DNA of 64,000 nucleotides from JAZKAR01 sp040389065 (GTDB taxonomy: Bacteria; Pseudomonadota; Gammaproteobacteria; Burkholderiales; Casimicrobiaceae). This document shows positions 32,302 through 42,123 of the stretch, one piece after another (position 1 is the stretch's first letter; each line of letters opens with the position of its first letter). The notes beneath the pieces are model-generated. The model saw only the letters and a program-made list of their open reading frames with translations. It was not told the origin of the DNA and ran no database searches. Where the stretch lies: contig JAZKAR010000028.1 in assembly GCA_040389065.1 (NCBI GenBank), positions 62,001-126,000 on the forward strand, read 5' to 3'. Position numbers and translations under genes: made by a program.

Positions 32302-33897
32302 TTAAATTTTTTCATATAGCGACGATGTTAAAAATTCCTCAAAATTTTCTTGTGTCGATAAACGATCAAAAATAGCAGCGGCTTGGTCAAGCGTCGTTAG
32401 GGTAGGGTTATTCGCTTTTAAAATGTCTAACTCTTCGCGGATGAAGCCTTTTACCAGCGGTTTAGTAATTTTTTGCCCATCTTCAAGCTTACCTTTTGGT
32501 GAGCGTATCCATTGCCACACTTGCGCGCGTGATATTTCTGCGGTTGCGGCATCTTCCATCAGGTTTCGAATTGGTACGCAGCCATTGCCGGCTAGCCATG
32601 AACCTAAATAATGAATACCAATATGAATGTTGGCGCGCAAACCTAAGGTAGTAATAGGGCTTTCAGGTTGAAAGTTAAGTAACTCGGCAGCAGCAATAGA
32701 GAGTTGATCGAGCTGTTTTTCAATCTGGTTGGGGCGATAACCCAACACGGCTACAAACTCTTCTTTAGCTAAAGAAACTAAGCCGGGGTGAGCGACCCAT
32801 CCGCCATCATAACCATCGGTAGCATCACGCCGCTTATCAGCACGAACACCTGCGAGTGCTTGCTCATTTTTCTCAGGGTCATTTTTAATGGGAATAAGTG
32901 CGCTCATACCGCCAATGGCAGGGGCTTGGCGCTTGTGGCATGTTTTTAATAGCAACAATGCATAGGCACGCATAAACGGGCTAGTCATGGTGACCAATGC
33001 GCGATCAGCGAGGCAAAACTCTTGGTTGGATTTGAATTTTTTTATACAGCTGAAAATATAATCCCACCGCCCGGCATTTAAGCCTGCGGAGTGTTCACGC
33101 AATTCATATAAAATTTCTTCCATTTCAAACGCAGCAGGAATCGTTTCAATGAGAACGGTGGCTTTGATGGAGCCTCTTGGTAAGCCAAGCTCTTCTTGTG
33201 CCATGATAAAAATATCGTTCCATAAACGTGCCTCGATATGGCTTTCGAGTTTAGGAAGATAAAAGAATGGCCCTGCACCACGGGCTAGTTGTTCTTTGGC
33301 GTTATGAAAAAGAAAGAGCGCAAAATCAAATAGTCCACCTGATACGCGCTGACCATCTACTAACATATGTTTTTCATCAAGATGCCAGCCTCTGGGGCGA
33401 ACCAGAAGGGTTGCAACTGTTTCATTCAACGTATAGGTTTTGCCATTTTGCTCAAGTTTGATTGTTTTTCGAATCGCTTCATATAAATTGATTTGCCCTT
33501 GAATTTGATTATTCCAACTTGGAGTATTGCTATCTTCAAAATCGCTCATATATGAATCAGCCCCTGAGTTGAGGGCATTAATAATCATTTTACGTTCTAC
33601 AGGCCCCGTAATTTCGGCGCGTCTGCACTGAAGTGCTTCAGGTAACGGCGAGATTGACCATTCACCTTCGCGAATAGATTGGGTTTCAGAAAGGAAGTCG
33701 GGGAACGCGCCTGCATCAAAACGTTTAGTGCGTTCTTCACGCTGGCGTAAAAGCTGCTGACGGCGATCTTCAAAGGTACGATGTAGTTTTGCTATAAATT
33801 GTAAAGCTTCAGCAGTTAAAATGGTGTCAAAACCAGGCTCCATTGCGCCTGATAACTGTATTTGTTTAGGTGAAGAATGCATTAAGACATGTTCCAT
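32302..33897 (-). CDS. aceB: Malate synthase A
   Basis: The 531-aa product matches malate synthase A, which joins glyoxylate and acetyl-CoA in the glyoxylate shunt. Marks are ITGPVERKMIINALNSGADSYMSDFEDS, the active-site Arg in LLVRPRGWHLDEKH, IKATVLIETIPAAFEMEEILYELREH, AGRWDYIFSCIKKF and IGIHYLGSWLAGNGCVPI. Length equals E. coli AceB (533 aa). No isocitrate lyase gene is in the window. It is followed on the same strand, upstream, by a Rieske oxygenase and its reductase with short gaps (23 and 82 bp), suggesting that glyoxylate or C2 units come from that pathway. Confidence 0.95.
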   Translation of the reverse strand: MEHVLMHSSPKQIQLSGAMEPGFDTILTAEALQFIAKLHRTFEDRRQQLLRQREERTKRFDAGAFPDFLSETQSIREGEWSISPLPEALQCRRAEITGPVERKMIINALNSGADSYMSDFEDSNTPSWNNQIQGQINLYEAIRKTIKLEQNGKTYTLNETVATLLVRPRGWHLDEKHMLVDGQRVSGGLFDFALFLFHNAKEQLARGAGPFFYLPKLESHIEARLWNDIFIMAQEELGLPRGSIKATVLIETIPAAFEMEEILYELREHSAGLNAGRWDYIFSCIKKFKSNQEFCLADRALVTMTSPFMRAYALLLLKTCHKRQAPAIGGMSALIPIKNDPEKNEQALAGVRADKRRDATDGYDGGWVAHPGLVSLAKEEFVAVLGYRPNQIEKQLDQLSIAAAELLNFQPESPITTLGLRANIHIGIHYLGSWLAGNGCVPIRNLMEDAATAEISRAQVWQWIRSPKGKLEDGQKITKPLVKGFIREELDILKANNPTLTTLDQAAAIFDRLSTQENFEEFLTSSLYEKI

Positions 33898-33920
33898 AAT
33901 AAAAAATAAGATTTATATAA

Positions 33921-35054
33921 TTAGCTGTTTGCTGGGTTCGCAGGGTTTGCTGTAGCGGTTCGTACTAGGTTATGGAAGTAAATGACGCCGTTTTCTCTAT
34001 CTGGATGCAAATGACCATGATGGTATATGCCGGCTTCCATATTTTTTTGTACTGCTTCGCACATAGCGATATCTTCTAAGGTTAGGCAATTAATAAAGTC
34101 CATAAATTCTTGCCGTTGCTCTGGGGGAGTATCTTTTCGAAAGCGAATCGCGTATTCCAATACCGTTTCATTGGCTGAGCGAGGGTTAACGCGCAAAGTA
34201 TAAAAAGCGGGTTGGTAAAATGGCATCCCTAAATTTGGCCAAGCCCAGAGCCATAGCCCTTCAAATCCTCCGGTATTCGATTCATTTTTGCGTTGGCAAC
34301 TGTGTATTGAGAAAAGTTGTCGGTTTTCGATTTTATATTTTATGAGAGAAAAATCACGCTGAAGTACGGGGTGTACGGTAGGGCAGTGGTAGCATTCTTG
34401 ATAACCTTCAATCCAGATTTTCCAGTTGAAGTTTCCTTTCACTACCATTGCTACTTCTAGTTCGTATTGGTCAAACTCAAAACCTGAAGCTTCAATAGTT
34501 TCTAGCATTTCACCCCGTTCTTCTTTTAAGCTTGGGGCTTCAGGGTTTAGGTTAATAAACACCATATTGTTCCATACTTCGGTACGAATTCCAGATAACG
34601 CCATTTCCTTAGTGTCTTGCTGGTTCAAATTTGGGCAAAATGGAGCAGATACTAATTCACCACCGCTGCTTGCGTAGGTCCAACCGTGGTACTTACACGT
34701 AATGTTGCCGGTTTTTTGAGCAGCTACCGCTGTTGTGGGCGTATGAAACTGAGGGGTTGTTGTAGGGGTAGGGTCAATACTTGGCACTAGCATCATGCCA
34801 CGATGGCGGCATAAGTTATGCCAGGCGTGCATGTCGCCTTGCTTGTCGCGTACCAACAAAATAGGGTAACCAGCCACTTCAATAGGTAGCAACGTATTGA
34901 GTTCAGGAAATTGCTTTAAGTCAGCTGCATATAACCAAGTATTGCCGAATAGCTGATGCCGCTCTTGTTGTAAGAAAGCATTACTGGTATAGGCCTCAGC
35001 CGATAACGTGTCGACAAACGGGATAGTAGTATTGGAAGAGTTTTGCATAATCAT
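33921..35054 (-). CDS. Rieske non-heme iron oxygenase, GbcA/CntA-like
   Basis: The 377-aa product has a Rieske [2Fe-2S] domain with CRH at residues 82-84 and CKYHGW at 120-125, and a catalytic domain with the iron ligands in GYQECYHCPTVHP. Family members demethylate or oxidise quaternary amines such as glycine betaine or carnitine. GGGAG precedes the ATG. The space between the Rieske pairs is 35 residues instead of the usual 15-17, with a Pro/Thr-rich insertion (PTPTTTPQFHTPTT). The reductase gene lies upstream and malate synthase downstream, fitting use of a methylated amine or its C2 products. Confidence 0.85.
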   Translation of the reverse strand: MIMQNSSNTTIPFVDTLSAEAYTSNAFLQQERHQLFGNTWLYAADLKQFPELNTLLPIEVAGYPILLVRDKQGDMHAWHNLCRHRGMMLVPSIDPTPTTTPQFHTPTTAVAAQKTGNITCKYHGWTYASSGGELVSAPFCPNLNQQDTKEMALSGIRTEVWNNMVFINLNPEAPSLKEERGEMLETIEASGFEFDQYELEVAMVVKGNFNWKIWIEGYQECYHCPTVHPVLQRDFSLIKYKIENRQLFSIHSCQRKNESNTGGFEGLWLWAWPNLGMPFYQPAFYTLRVNPRSANETVLEYAIRFRKDTPPEQRQEFMDFINCLTLEDIAMCEAVQKNMEAGIYHHGHLHPDRENGVIYFHNLVRTATANPANPANS

Positions 35055-35136
35055 TTTGCTCCCTGAAAGTAATTCAAAAATTAGTTCGAAATAAGAGTTT
35101 TTAATAAGAGTTTTTAAATGGCAAACAATTCAGAAT

Positions 35137-36210
35137 CTAGGTATTTAAGGTCATGCTGATAGTAGTTGAGGGGGCAGGGGCTGTATTCTCTGCTGGCGCA
35201 GCTAATTCGAATGCATCAGCAAAAAAGGCATCTGAAGATAGTTCTGCCTGCGCAATAAAATCGCGTCTTGCTGCTGCTACCATTTGTGGTGAACCACAGG
35301 CATAAACTTCAAAGTTTGAAAGGCTTTTAAAGTCTTGTAATACAGCTTCATGTACAAACCCAGTTTTTCCTGCCCAATTATCTTCTGGTTGAGGGTCAGA
35401 AAGTACGGGAACGAACATAATATGGGAATGTGTTTGTTCCCATAAGCTAGGAATGTCCTGCTTATATAAATCTTTGCGTGTTCGTGCGCCCCAATAAAAG
35501 ATAATTGGGCGTGTCCAACCGTTATCGATGCTATCTTCGATCATCGATTGCAAAGGGGCAAACCCTGTTCCGCCTGCAATACAAATAATGGGCTTATCGC
35601 TGTTTTCATTAAATTTAAAGGTTCCTAATGGCCCTTCAAAACGTAAAATTTCTTTTCCTTTAAATGTGGTAAATAAAGGGTCAGTAAATAAGCCTCCTGC
35701 AATATGGCGAATATGCAGTTCTAACTTATCGCCCTTTTTAGGGGTATTGGCTAATGAGAAACTACGGCGATGGCCATCTTTTAGTAATATATCAATATAT
35801 TGCCCAGGCCAAAAATCAAGCTTTTGATTATTAGGCAGTTTCAAATGCACAATAGCTACATCAGAAGCTGGTTTCTCCAATGCATCTACGATGGCTGCAA
35901 GTTTTCGAATAGGTTTATCTGAAGCTGACTGTATCGGTTGAGTGATCTGAATGACCACTTCATCACAAGTAGGTTTAGCGCGGCATAAAAGCGCGTAGCC
36001 CTGTAACTTTTCTTCTTCTGTGAGTGTTTCGGGCTGATGATCTCCGTAATCCACGGTGCCTTCGAGAATTTTGGATTTGCAGCTTCCACATTTTCCATTC
36101 CGGCAACTATGGGGCAATACCAGGTTTGCTGCTAAAGCAGCTTCCAGAATCGTATGTTGGGTATCGCAATGAAAACTATGATTGGTAACGCTAAGGGTAA
36201 TTTGGCTCAT
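35137..36210 (-). CDS. Ferredoxin-NAD(P)H reductase with N-terminal [2Fe-2S] domain
   Basis: The 357-aa product carries a plant-type ferredoxin at its N-terminus (CRNGKCGSCKSK ... ALLCRAKP). An FNR-type FAD domain follows (GQYIDILLKDGHRRSFSLANTP) and then an NAD domain (IICIAGGTGFAPLQSMIED ... VYACGSPQMVAAARRDF). It passes electrons from NAD(P)H to the Rieske oxygenase encoded next. Ferredoxin domain first differs from GbcB, where it is last, and resembles AscD-type reductases. The start at 36210 (MSQITLSV) has GAGA just upstream; an ATG nine codons earlier is less likely. Confidence 0.88.
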   Translation of the reverse strand: MSQITLSVTNHSFHCDTQHTILEAALAANLVLPHSCRNGKCGSCKSKILEGTVDYGDHQPETLTEEEKLQGYALLCRAKPTCDEVVIQITQPIQSASDKPIRKLAAIVDALEKPASDVAIVHLKLPNNQKLDFWPGQYIDILLKDGHRRSFSLANTPKKGDKLELHIRHIAGGLFTDPLFTTFKGKEILRFEGPLGTFKFNENSDKPIICIAGGTGFAPLQSMIEDSIDNGWTRPIIFYWGARTRKDLYKQDIPSLWEQTHSHIMFVPVLSDPQPEDNWAGKTGFVHEAVLQDFKSLSNFEVYACGSPQMVAAARRDFIAQAELSSDAFFADAFELAAPAENTAPAPSTTISMTLNT

Positions 36211-36247
36211 TCTCAATCTCAAAAAAAATCTAGGCAATCAATATTTT

Positions 36248-36371
36248 TAGAAGTTACACACTTGGGTTCTATTAAGCATGGGATGCCTCCGCATAGCAAC
36301 GCAGAAAGTGCAAGGAGTATGACAAGTTGCTAACACGCCCAAAGAGGCCCACTGATTAACCTCACATTCTT
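36248..36371. repeat. Dispersed palindromic repeat, copy D (degenerate)
   Basis: It starts TAGAAGTTACACACTTGGGTTCTATTAAGC and contains GGCAAC-like and AACACGCCC core elements, but the right end has decayed. It lies upstream of the reductase gene. Confidence 0.6.
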
Positions 36372-36630
36372 TAGCTCAGACTATTCTTTAAGAAATTTAA
36401 CGCGACTAAATACTGGCCTATGTATTTCAAACATCAAGATTACATTTACCGCTTGAGGGATTTGAATTTAGGTTTTGAATGTCGGCGTTGAAACATGGCT
36501 ATTGGGGCGTTGAGGCCGCGTTGAAGCCGCTGAGCTAAATTGAATTTTCTATTCTATAGAGTATGCTAAAGTCTGATAAGAAGACTAAATATCGCTTTAT
36601 TCGGTACTTAAAGTATGGAATGCTAAAATA

Positions 36631-37536
36631 ATGGATAAACTTACACAAATTGAAGCTTTCGTTGCTGTTGTTGAAAAAGGCAGCTTAGCGCGTGCTGCTT
36701 TAGCGCAGAACATTACACCTGTTATGTTAGGGCGGCGCATTGATGCTCTCGAAAAGCGGCTTGGTATCAAGTTAATGCATCGTACTACACGTCACTTAAC
36801 ACTAACTGATCAAGGATTAAGCTTTCTTGAGGATTGCCGAAAGCTGCTAAGTGCCTTAGATTTTGCCGAAAAAAAAGTTTCAGAAGGGCGTCATAAAGCA
36901 ACGGGGCATTTGATTGTTTCAGCTCCCGCTTCGTTTGGTCGCTTACATGTAGCTCCTCATGCTCCTGCATTCATAGCTGCGAACCCTGATGTACGCGCTT
37001 CCTTCCATCTCACAGACTCGATTATTGATCTTGTACGTGAGGGCTATGATGTAGGGATTCGTATTGGAGGTCACATCGATCCTAATATGGTAGCAATTAA
37101 GTTGGCGGATAATCGGCGTGTTGTTTGTGCTACCCCCGCCTATTTAAAAAAATATGGTACTCCCCAAACGCTTGATGATCTTGCTTTACACAACTGTTTG
37201 GCATTCAATATTCAAGGCGGGCAACATCACGGTTGGTATTTTCAAAAAGATGGAAAACCTATTACGATTAAAGTGAATGGTAATTTGGATTGTAACGATG
37301 GTGAATTGCTTTATCGCTGGGTCAATGAGGGTTTAGGGTTGGCGTGGCGTTCAACGTGGGAAATACGATCGCAACTTTCGAAAGGCAGTTTAGTGACTGT
37401 ATTAGATGAGTATGCGTTGCCAGACTATAACATTATGGCTATATACCCTCAGCAACGGCATACACCCGCTAAGATTCGTTTCTTTATTGATACGTTGAAA
37501 TCGCTGTATGCTCAACCAGATTATTGGAGTCGTTGA
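36631..37536 (+). CDS. LysR-family transcriptional regulator
   Basis: The 301-aa product has the N-terminal LysR winged helix-turn-helix (MDKLTQIEAFVAVVEKGSLARAALAQNITPVMLGRRIDALEKRLGIKLMHRTTRHLTLTDQG) and a C-terminal type 2 periplasmic-binding-fold effector domain beginning HLIVSAPASFGRLHVAPHAP. It resembles the DsdC/CrgA-like group that regulates a neighbouring gene. The convergent MFS gene at 37593 or the upstream oxygenase cluster could be its target; the order gives no firm answer. Confidence 0.92.
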   Translation: MDKLTQIEAFVAVVEKGSLARAALAQNITPVMLGRRIDALEKRLGIKLMHRTTRHLTLTDQGLSFLEDCRKLLSALDFAEKKVSEGRHKATGHLIVSAPASFGRLHVAPHAPAFIAANPDVRASFHLTDSIIDLVREGYDVGIRIGGHIDPNMVAIKLADNRRVVCATPAYLKKYGTPQTLDDLALHNCLAFNIQGGQHHGWYFQKDGKPITIKVNGNLDCNDGELLYRWVNEGLGLAWRSTWEIRSQLSKGSLVTVLDEYALPDYNIMAIYPQQRHTPAKIRFFIDTLKSLYAQPDYWSR

Positions 37537-37592
37537 GCAATTAACTGTTGAATAAAAAAGTTTTATCAACGTAAGTATTTACTTAAGCACTA

Positions 37593-38777
37593 TTAAGTAC
37601 TAAATGCATTTTTAGGCGTTACTTGCTTTTTATCTAGCAAAACAGCTGCAATAAGAAAGGGTAAGCCTCCTAATGTCATCAATGCGCCTACCCATCCTAT
37701 AGAAGCCCATCCATAACCAGCTGTAATAGCTAACCCGGCTAGCCATGGCCCTAAAGCATTAGCAACGTTGAAAGCAGCATGATTCATCGCTGCAGCGAGT
37801 GATTGCGCGTCTTGAGCAACCTCCATGAGTCGGGTTTGAAGCACTGAACACAGACCTGATATGCTAAATCCAATCATAAACACATCGAGCGCTACCATCC
37901 ACTGATAGTGAACGACTAAAGGAAAAAGCATCAAAAATAGTGCTGTAGAAATCAAAATAGCTGCGGCGGTACCCATTAATGCGCGATCAGCGAATTTAGG
38001 AATAGTCAGATTGCCTAGTGTCATGCCTAGGCCTAATACGCCTAATGCAAAAGGTACAAAAGCAAACGTGGTATGCGTTACTTTAATAAGCACTACTGAT
38101 AGGTAAGTATAAACCGCAAATAAACCACCAAAACCAATGCATGATATCGCCAAAGTAAGCAAAACTTGTGCGCTTGTGAGAGCTTTTAATTCTCGTAAAG
38201 CACTTGCTTCACGATCGGGTTTGTCTTCAGGAGCATGTAAAAAAATAAGTAAAGTGGTTAGTACGCCTACCAACGCTGCGATAGCGAATCCCCAGCGCCA
38301 GCCTATAGAGTGCCCAATCCAGCTTGTTGCAGGCACCCCTATAATCATTGCGGTTGTTGCACCTATAAACATTCTTGAAACGGCCCAAGCTCGGCGATTT
38401 ACTTCTACTAATGAAGCTGCCAGTAAAGAGGCTGCTCCATAATATGCGCCATGAGGTAAGCCTGTTAGAAAGCGGCAGAAAACAAAGGCAGGGTAGGTAG
38501 AAGCTACCGCACTTAAAATATTTCCTAAAATGAACATTAGCATGAGGCTAATTAATAACGTTTTTTTTGATATCTTGGCTGCCATCACAGTAATGATCGG
38601 TGCACCGACCACCACTCCAAGAGCATAGGCGCTAATGGCATGCCCTGCAGTTGGTTCATCAACATTGAGATCATGGGCAAAAAAAGGAAGAAGCCCCATA
38701 GAAGCAAATTCAGTGGTACCAATACCGAAAGCGCCTGTGGCTAAGGCAAAAAGAATTAAACCGGAATGTTTAGACAT
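37593..38777 (-). CDS. MFS transporter (DHA1, AraJ-like)
   Basis: The 394-aa product has twelve predicted membrane helices and the family signature in the loop between helices 2 and 3 region, plus GTTEFASMGLLPFFAHDL near the N-terminus typical of AraJ/YdhP/Cml proteins. Helices 4-5 contain RFLTGLPHGAYYGAASLLAASLV. It is probably an exporter of drugs or sugars by proton antiport. It is convergent with the LysR gene. Substrate unknown. Confidence 0.92.
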   Translation of the reverse strand: MSKHSGLILFALATGAFGIGTTEFASMGLLPFFAHDLNVDEPTAGHAISAYALGVVVGAPIITVMAAKISKKTLLISLMLMFILGNILSAVASTYPAFVFCRFLTGLPHGAYYGAASLLAASLVEVNRRAWAVSRMFIGATTAMIIGVPATSWIGHSIGWRWGFAIAALVGVLTTLLIFLHAPEDKPDREASALRELKALTSAQVLLTLAISCIGFGGLFAVYTYLSVVLIKVTHTTFAFVPFALGVLGLGMTLGNLTIPKFADRALMGTAAAILISTALFLMLFPLVVHYQWMVALDVFMIGFSISGLCSVLQTRLMEVAQDAQSLAAAMNHAAFNVANALGPWLAGLAITAGYGWASIGWVGALMTLGGLPFLIAAVLLDKKQVTPKNAFST

Positions 38778-39705
38778 ATTAAAACTTAAAATAAAGCGTT
38801 TGAGTATATTGCGATGGAAACACTATTTTAAGTATCAGAAGTTGCTGCTTAGAAGTTCTACCATTGAACCTAAATTCACATTTCTTAAGAAACGAATCAA
38901 AGTGCTATTGAGGAATACCATTATACATTTGTAATACCTTTTTAGCGTAACTGTAGAGATTTTTAATTTTGTGAATGAACGCTTTATGCGTTGAGGCTAA
39001 ATAGGCGGTAAGTGACATGATGTGTGGATCTATACCTTAGTTATCGCTAGATAAAAAGCTCTCCTTAATGCAGAGCCTCAGCGATCGTTGTATTGATACT
39101 AAGAGTAATACGGTTGATATTTTTGAAGTGATTGAAAACGCAGGCGAATAGAGTTGTAGATTTTTATTGCTTAATCGTATAAATATGCAAGAAAAAAGGT
39201 ATGGAGTAAATGATAAAGTAAGCGATTTTTAAACGATATTGTAAATAGGTTTAATATGATCATTAAGTATTCAAAGTAGAAACCTTTTCAGCGTAAAATT
39301 AGTTTAATTTAGACATTTTCATATTTATTAAAGAAAATAGTTGCAAAGAATAAAGCGCTTATTTTATTTATTTCCATAAGGAATTTATATATTAGATTAA
39401 CTTATTAATTTAATCAGTTAAGTTAGATAGTTGGAAATATTAAGTAATTATTTTAATGGTGAAATTTTTTTGTGGCTTCAAGCTAAAAGATTATTGTATA
39501 GCGTTAAAGTTTTATAAATTTGTGCATAAAAAATAGAAAATAATATTTTAGACAGGGTCTTTTAAAATTGCTGAATTTTATAAAATGCTGTATATAATCA
39601 TTTGTATTTATGATAACCCTTGAATTAATACTAAATTATTTATAAATAAAAATTGTGTTTTGCCGTAAAAAAAGTGATTTTTAAATTTAAAAAGGATATT
39701 AACTC
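38778..39705. other. Long AT-rich intergenic region
   Basis: About 930 bp of high-AT sequence with no supported gene except a short VOC-like remnant at 39092. It precedes the Cache-protein gene and probably contains its promoter. Confidence 0.45.
39092..39151 (+). pseudogene. VOC-protein C-terminal remnant
   Basis: The frame IDTKSNTVDIFEVIENAGE then stop resembles IDTEGNTFGVFEV in the VOC protein at 18736. Nothing of the rest of the fold is visible. It suggests a decayed copy of a VOC gene; the stretch is short, so this could be chance. Confidence 0.3.
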
Positions 39706-40158
39706 ATGAAGCTACTTTTCCCCATTATGTGTTGCGTTGTACTTACTTCAAGCTTTGTTCAGGCAAAAGAGGAGTTTGCTTCAGCAAAAGAGGCTGAGGT
39801 GATGGTAGGAAAAGCAGTGGCTGCTATTAAAGCTAATAAAACAAAAACATTAGAAGAAATCACTGCAAAAGATAATAAATGGGTTGATCGTGATTTATAT
39901 ATTGTAGTGTATACCTTAGAGGGAAAAGTACTTTCCCATGGACAAAACGCAAAAATGGTAGGAAAAGATTTAATCGACTTTAAAGATCCTGAAGGTAAGC
40001 TTTTTATTAAAGAACGCGTTGAATTGGCTAAACAAAAAGGTAAATTTTGGCAAACCTACGTTTTTACTGATCCTCTTTCTCATAAACCACTTGCCAAACA
40101 ATCTTATTGTGAAAAATTAGATGATCTTGTTGTGTGTGGAGGTATTTATAAACGGTAA
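39706..40158 (+). CDS. Periplasmic single-Cache-domain protein
   Basis: The 150-aa product has a signal peptide (MKLLFPIMCCVVLTSSFVQA) and a small ligand-binding fold of the Cache type: AVAAIKANKTKTLEEITAKDN, DRDLYIVVYTLEGKVLSHGQNAKMVGKDLIDFKDPEGKLF, KGKFWQTYVFTDPLSHKPLAKQSYC. The last cysteines (SYCEKLDDLVVCGG) probably form a disulfide. It precedes a methyl-accepting chemotaxis gene by 188 bp with a palindromic repeat between. It may pass a periplasmic signal to the chemoreceptor. Confidence 0.85.
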   Translation: MKLLFPIMCCVVLTSSFVQAKEEFASAKEAEVMVGKAVAAIKANKTKTLEEITAKDNKWVDRDLYIVVYTLEGKVLSHGQNAKMVGKDLIDFKDPEGKLFIKERVELAKQKGKFWQTYVFTDPLSHKPLAKQSYCEKLDDLVVCGGIYKR

Positions 40159-40171
40159 AAACCTTTATTTA

Positions 40172-40266
40172 TAGAAGTTACTCAGTTGGACTCTCTTGGC
40201 GTGTTGGCAACCTGCCGTACTGTGTGCGTTGCCGTGCCTTGAGAGAGATCAACTGCGTAGCTTCTA
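40172..40266. repeat. Dispersed palindromic repeat, copy E
   Basis: The ends TAGAAGTTACTCAGTTG and CAACTGCGTAGCTTCTA enclose a core in copy A orientation (GTTGGCAACCTGCCGTACTG). Confidence 0.85.
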
Positions 40267-40345
40267 ATTTAAATAATTAGAGGTTTATTTAACAGTGATT
40301 GTTAAGAAAAATTAACCAATATATACATATTCAGAGAGATAAGCC

Positions 40346-41968
40346 GTGCGTATTCTTCATAAAATTCTGCTTATTCCTGCTTTAGGGCTTATTTCTCAGC
40401 TTATAGTAGGTTCTATGGGAGCATTTACGTTAACGAATCAAAAAAATACGATGGATAATATTATTCAAATTCGAATGGAGAGAAGCCGGGTTGCTAGCGA
40501 GTTTAGTCATCAGCTTCTTTCTGTTAATGCCAATCTTTACCGTACATTCATATGGGCAAAAATATTTGATGAATCTAAACTAGCTAAACGTTCTAAAGAG
40601 CTGTTTGATCAAACAGACCTTATTAAAAATAATATTGAGCGCTGGATATCAAAGGACTTGCATGATCCATCCCAAAAAAAAATTGGGGAACAGCTTATTG
40701 CTGCCATTGTAAAGTATAAGAAGTCGATTGTTCAGGCTATTGATTTGGCAAGCACTGATATGACAATGGGCCTTTCTGCGATGCAGACAGCGGATGAAAA
40801 TTTTAACGTTGTCGAGAAATTATCAAATGAATTAATTAAGCAAGAAAAGCAATTAAGCCAGCAGGCTTATGAAGACTCTAATCAGGCGTATCGCCAAGCT
40901 TTTATTTTAATGATGAGTATAGTTGTAGTGTGTTTGATTCTTATCGTGACTATCAGTATGCATATAGCTAAAGCGATTGCTTATCCCATCAGAGATGCAA
41001 CGTTATTTGCAGGTCAAATTGCGGCTGGTAATTTATCTTCTTCTATTAATTTTCATTCAACGCAAAAGGATGAAATAACGGAATTAATTAGCGTTTTACG
41101 TAATATGCAATGTGAGCTCAAAGAAATCATGAGTGGCATTTCTGCAGGTTCTAATCAGGTGGGCGTAGAAGCAGAAAAAATGATGTATTCTTCCAGCCAA
41201 GTTAATCATTATATTGAAGAGCAGAGTGAAGCTATTTCCAGCATAGCTACGGCAGTGCAAGAGTTTACACACAGTATTGGCCATGTATCAGAAAATGCAC
41301 AGTCAGCTCAGTTGCTTGCAAAGCAGACCTACGATATTGCTGGGCAAGGCCGTACAATGGTAGATCAGGCCGTCGTTGAAATTCGCGAAATAGCGAAAGA
41401 GGTAGATCATTCTGCTCATGCTATTCAAGAACTTAAAAGCAGTTCAGAACAAATTGGCAAAGTAGTTAATTTAATTCGTGATATCGCAGACCAGACTAAT
41501 TTATTAGCATTGAATGCTGCCATTGAAGCTGCTCGTGCTGGAGAGCAGGGGCGTGGTTTTGCTGTGGTTGCTGATGAAGTGCGTAAATTGGCAGAAAAAA
41601 CAGGGAAAGCAACGAATGAAATTCAAACAACCATTCGCGCGATTCATGATCAAACTAATTTGTCAGCTACTCAAATGCAACAAGCCAATGCGCGAGTTTT
41701 AGTCGGAGTTAAACTGATAGAGGGATTAAAAGAGCCTTTAGGAGACCTATATACAGGTGCAACTCAGGCACAAGTTAGCCTTACAGATTTGTTTAATGCA
41801 ACAATGGAGCAAACTAATTCTAGTACGTCAATTGCGGTTAATATCGAGCGTATTGCCAAAATGTGTGAAGAAAATAGTAGTCTTACGGTGGGCAATAGTG
41901 AAATAGCAAAAGAACTTAAAATATTTTCTACCCGACTTCAAGGGCTAATTGCTCATTTTAATTATTAA
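40346..41968 (+). CDS. Methyl-accepting chemotaxis protein
   Basis: The 540-aa product has a first membrane helix at residues ~8-28, a four-helix-bundle periplasmic domain, a second helix at ~187-208 (FILMMSIVVVCLILIVTISMHIA), a HAMP domain, and the signalling coiled coil. The highly conserved hairpin is IRDIADQTNLLALNAAIEAARAGEQGRGFAVVADEVRKLAEKT. It should relay attractant or repellent signals to CheA/CheW, which are not in this window. The start is GTG with AGAGAG upstream. The nearby Cache protein may serve as its ligand receptor. Confidence 0.92.
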   Translation: MRILHKILLIPALGLISQLIVGSMGAFTLTNQKNTMDNIIQIRMERSRVASEFSHQLLSVNANLYRTFIWAKIFDESKLAKRSKELFDQTDLIKNNIERWISKDLHDPSQKKIGEQLIAAIVKYKKSIVQAIDLASTDMTMGLSAMQTADENFNVVEKLSNELIKQEKQLSQQAYEDSNQAYRQAFILMMSIVVVCLILIVTISMHIAKAIAYPIRDATLFAGQIAAGNLSSSINFHSTQKDEITELISVLRNMQCELKEIMSGISAGSNQVGVEAEKMMYSSSQVNHYIEEQSEAISSIATAVQEFTHSIGHVSENAQSAQLLAKQTYDIAGQGRTMVDQAVVEIREIAKEVDHSAHAIQELKSSSEQIGKVVNLIRDIADQTNLLALNAAIEAARAGEQGRGFAVVADEVRKLAEKTGKATNEIQTTIRAIHDQTNLSATQMQQANARVLVGVKLIEGLKEPLGDLYTGATQAQVSLTDLFNATMEQTNSSTSIAVNIERIAKMCEENSSLTVGNSEIAKELKIFSTRLQGLIAHFNY

Positions 41969-42016
41969 AAATATAGCTCTATTGCCTAATGTTTATATAG
42001 ATCTAACCTATTATTT

Positions 42017-42046
42017 TAGAAGTTACGTAGTTGGGTTCCTTCTAGA
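42017..42046. repeat. Dispersed palindromic repeat, partial copy F
   Basis: Only the left end remains (TAGAAGTTACGTAGTTGGG and a few more bases). It is followed by an unrelated hairpin and the lamB-like stop at 42124. Confidence 0.55.
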
Positions 42047-42053
42047 AAATTCG

Positions 42054-42091
42054 TCCACCATGGATTCCTGAATTACATACTTCATGGTGGA
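42054..42091 (-). other. Hairpin downstream of the LamB-like gene
   Basis: TCCACCATG at 42054-42062 pairs with CATGGTGGA at 42083-42091. It may end or stabilise the minus-strand transcript, but it lacks a T-run. Confidence 0.4.
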
Positions 42092-42123
42092 TTCTGTTCT
42101 GGATGGATTCAGAATGATATTTT

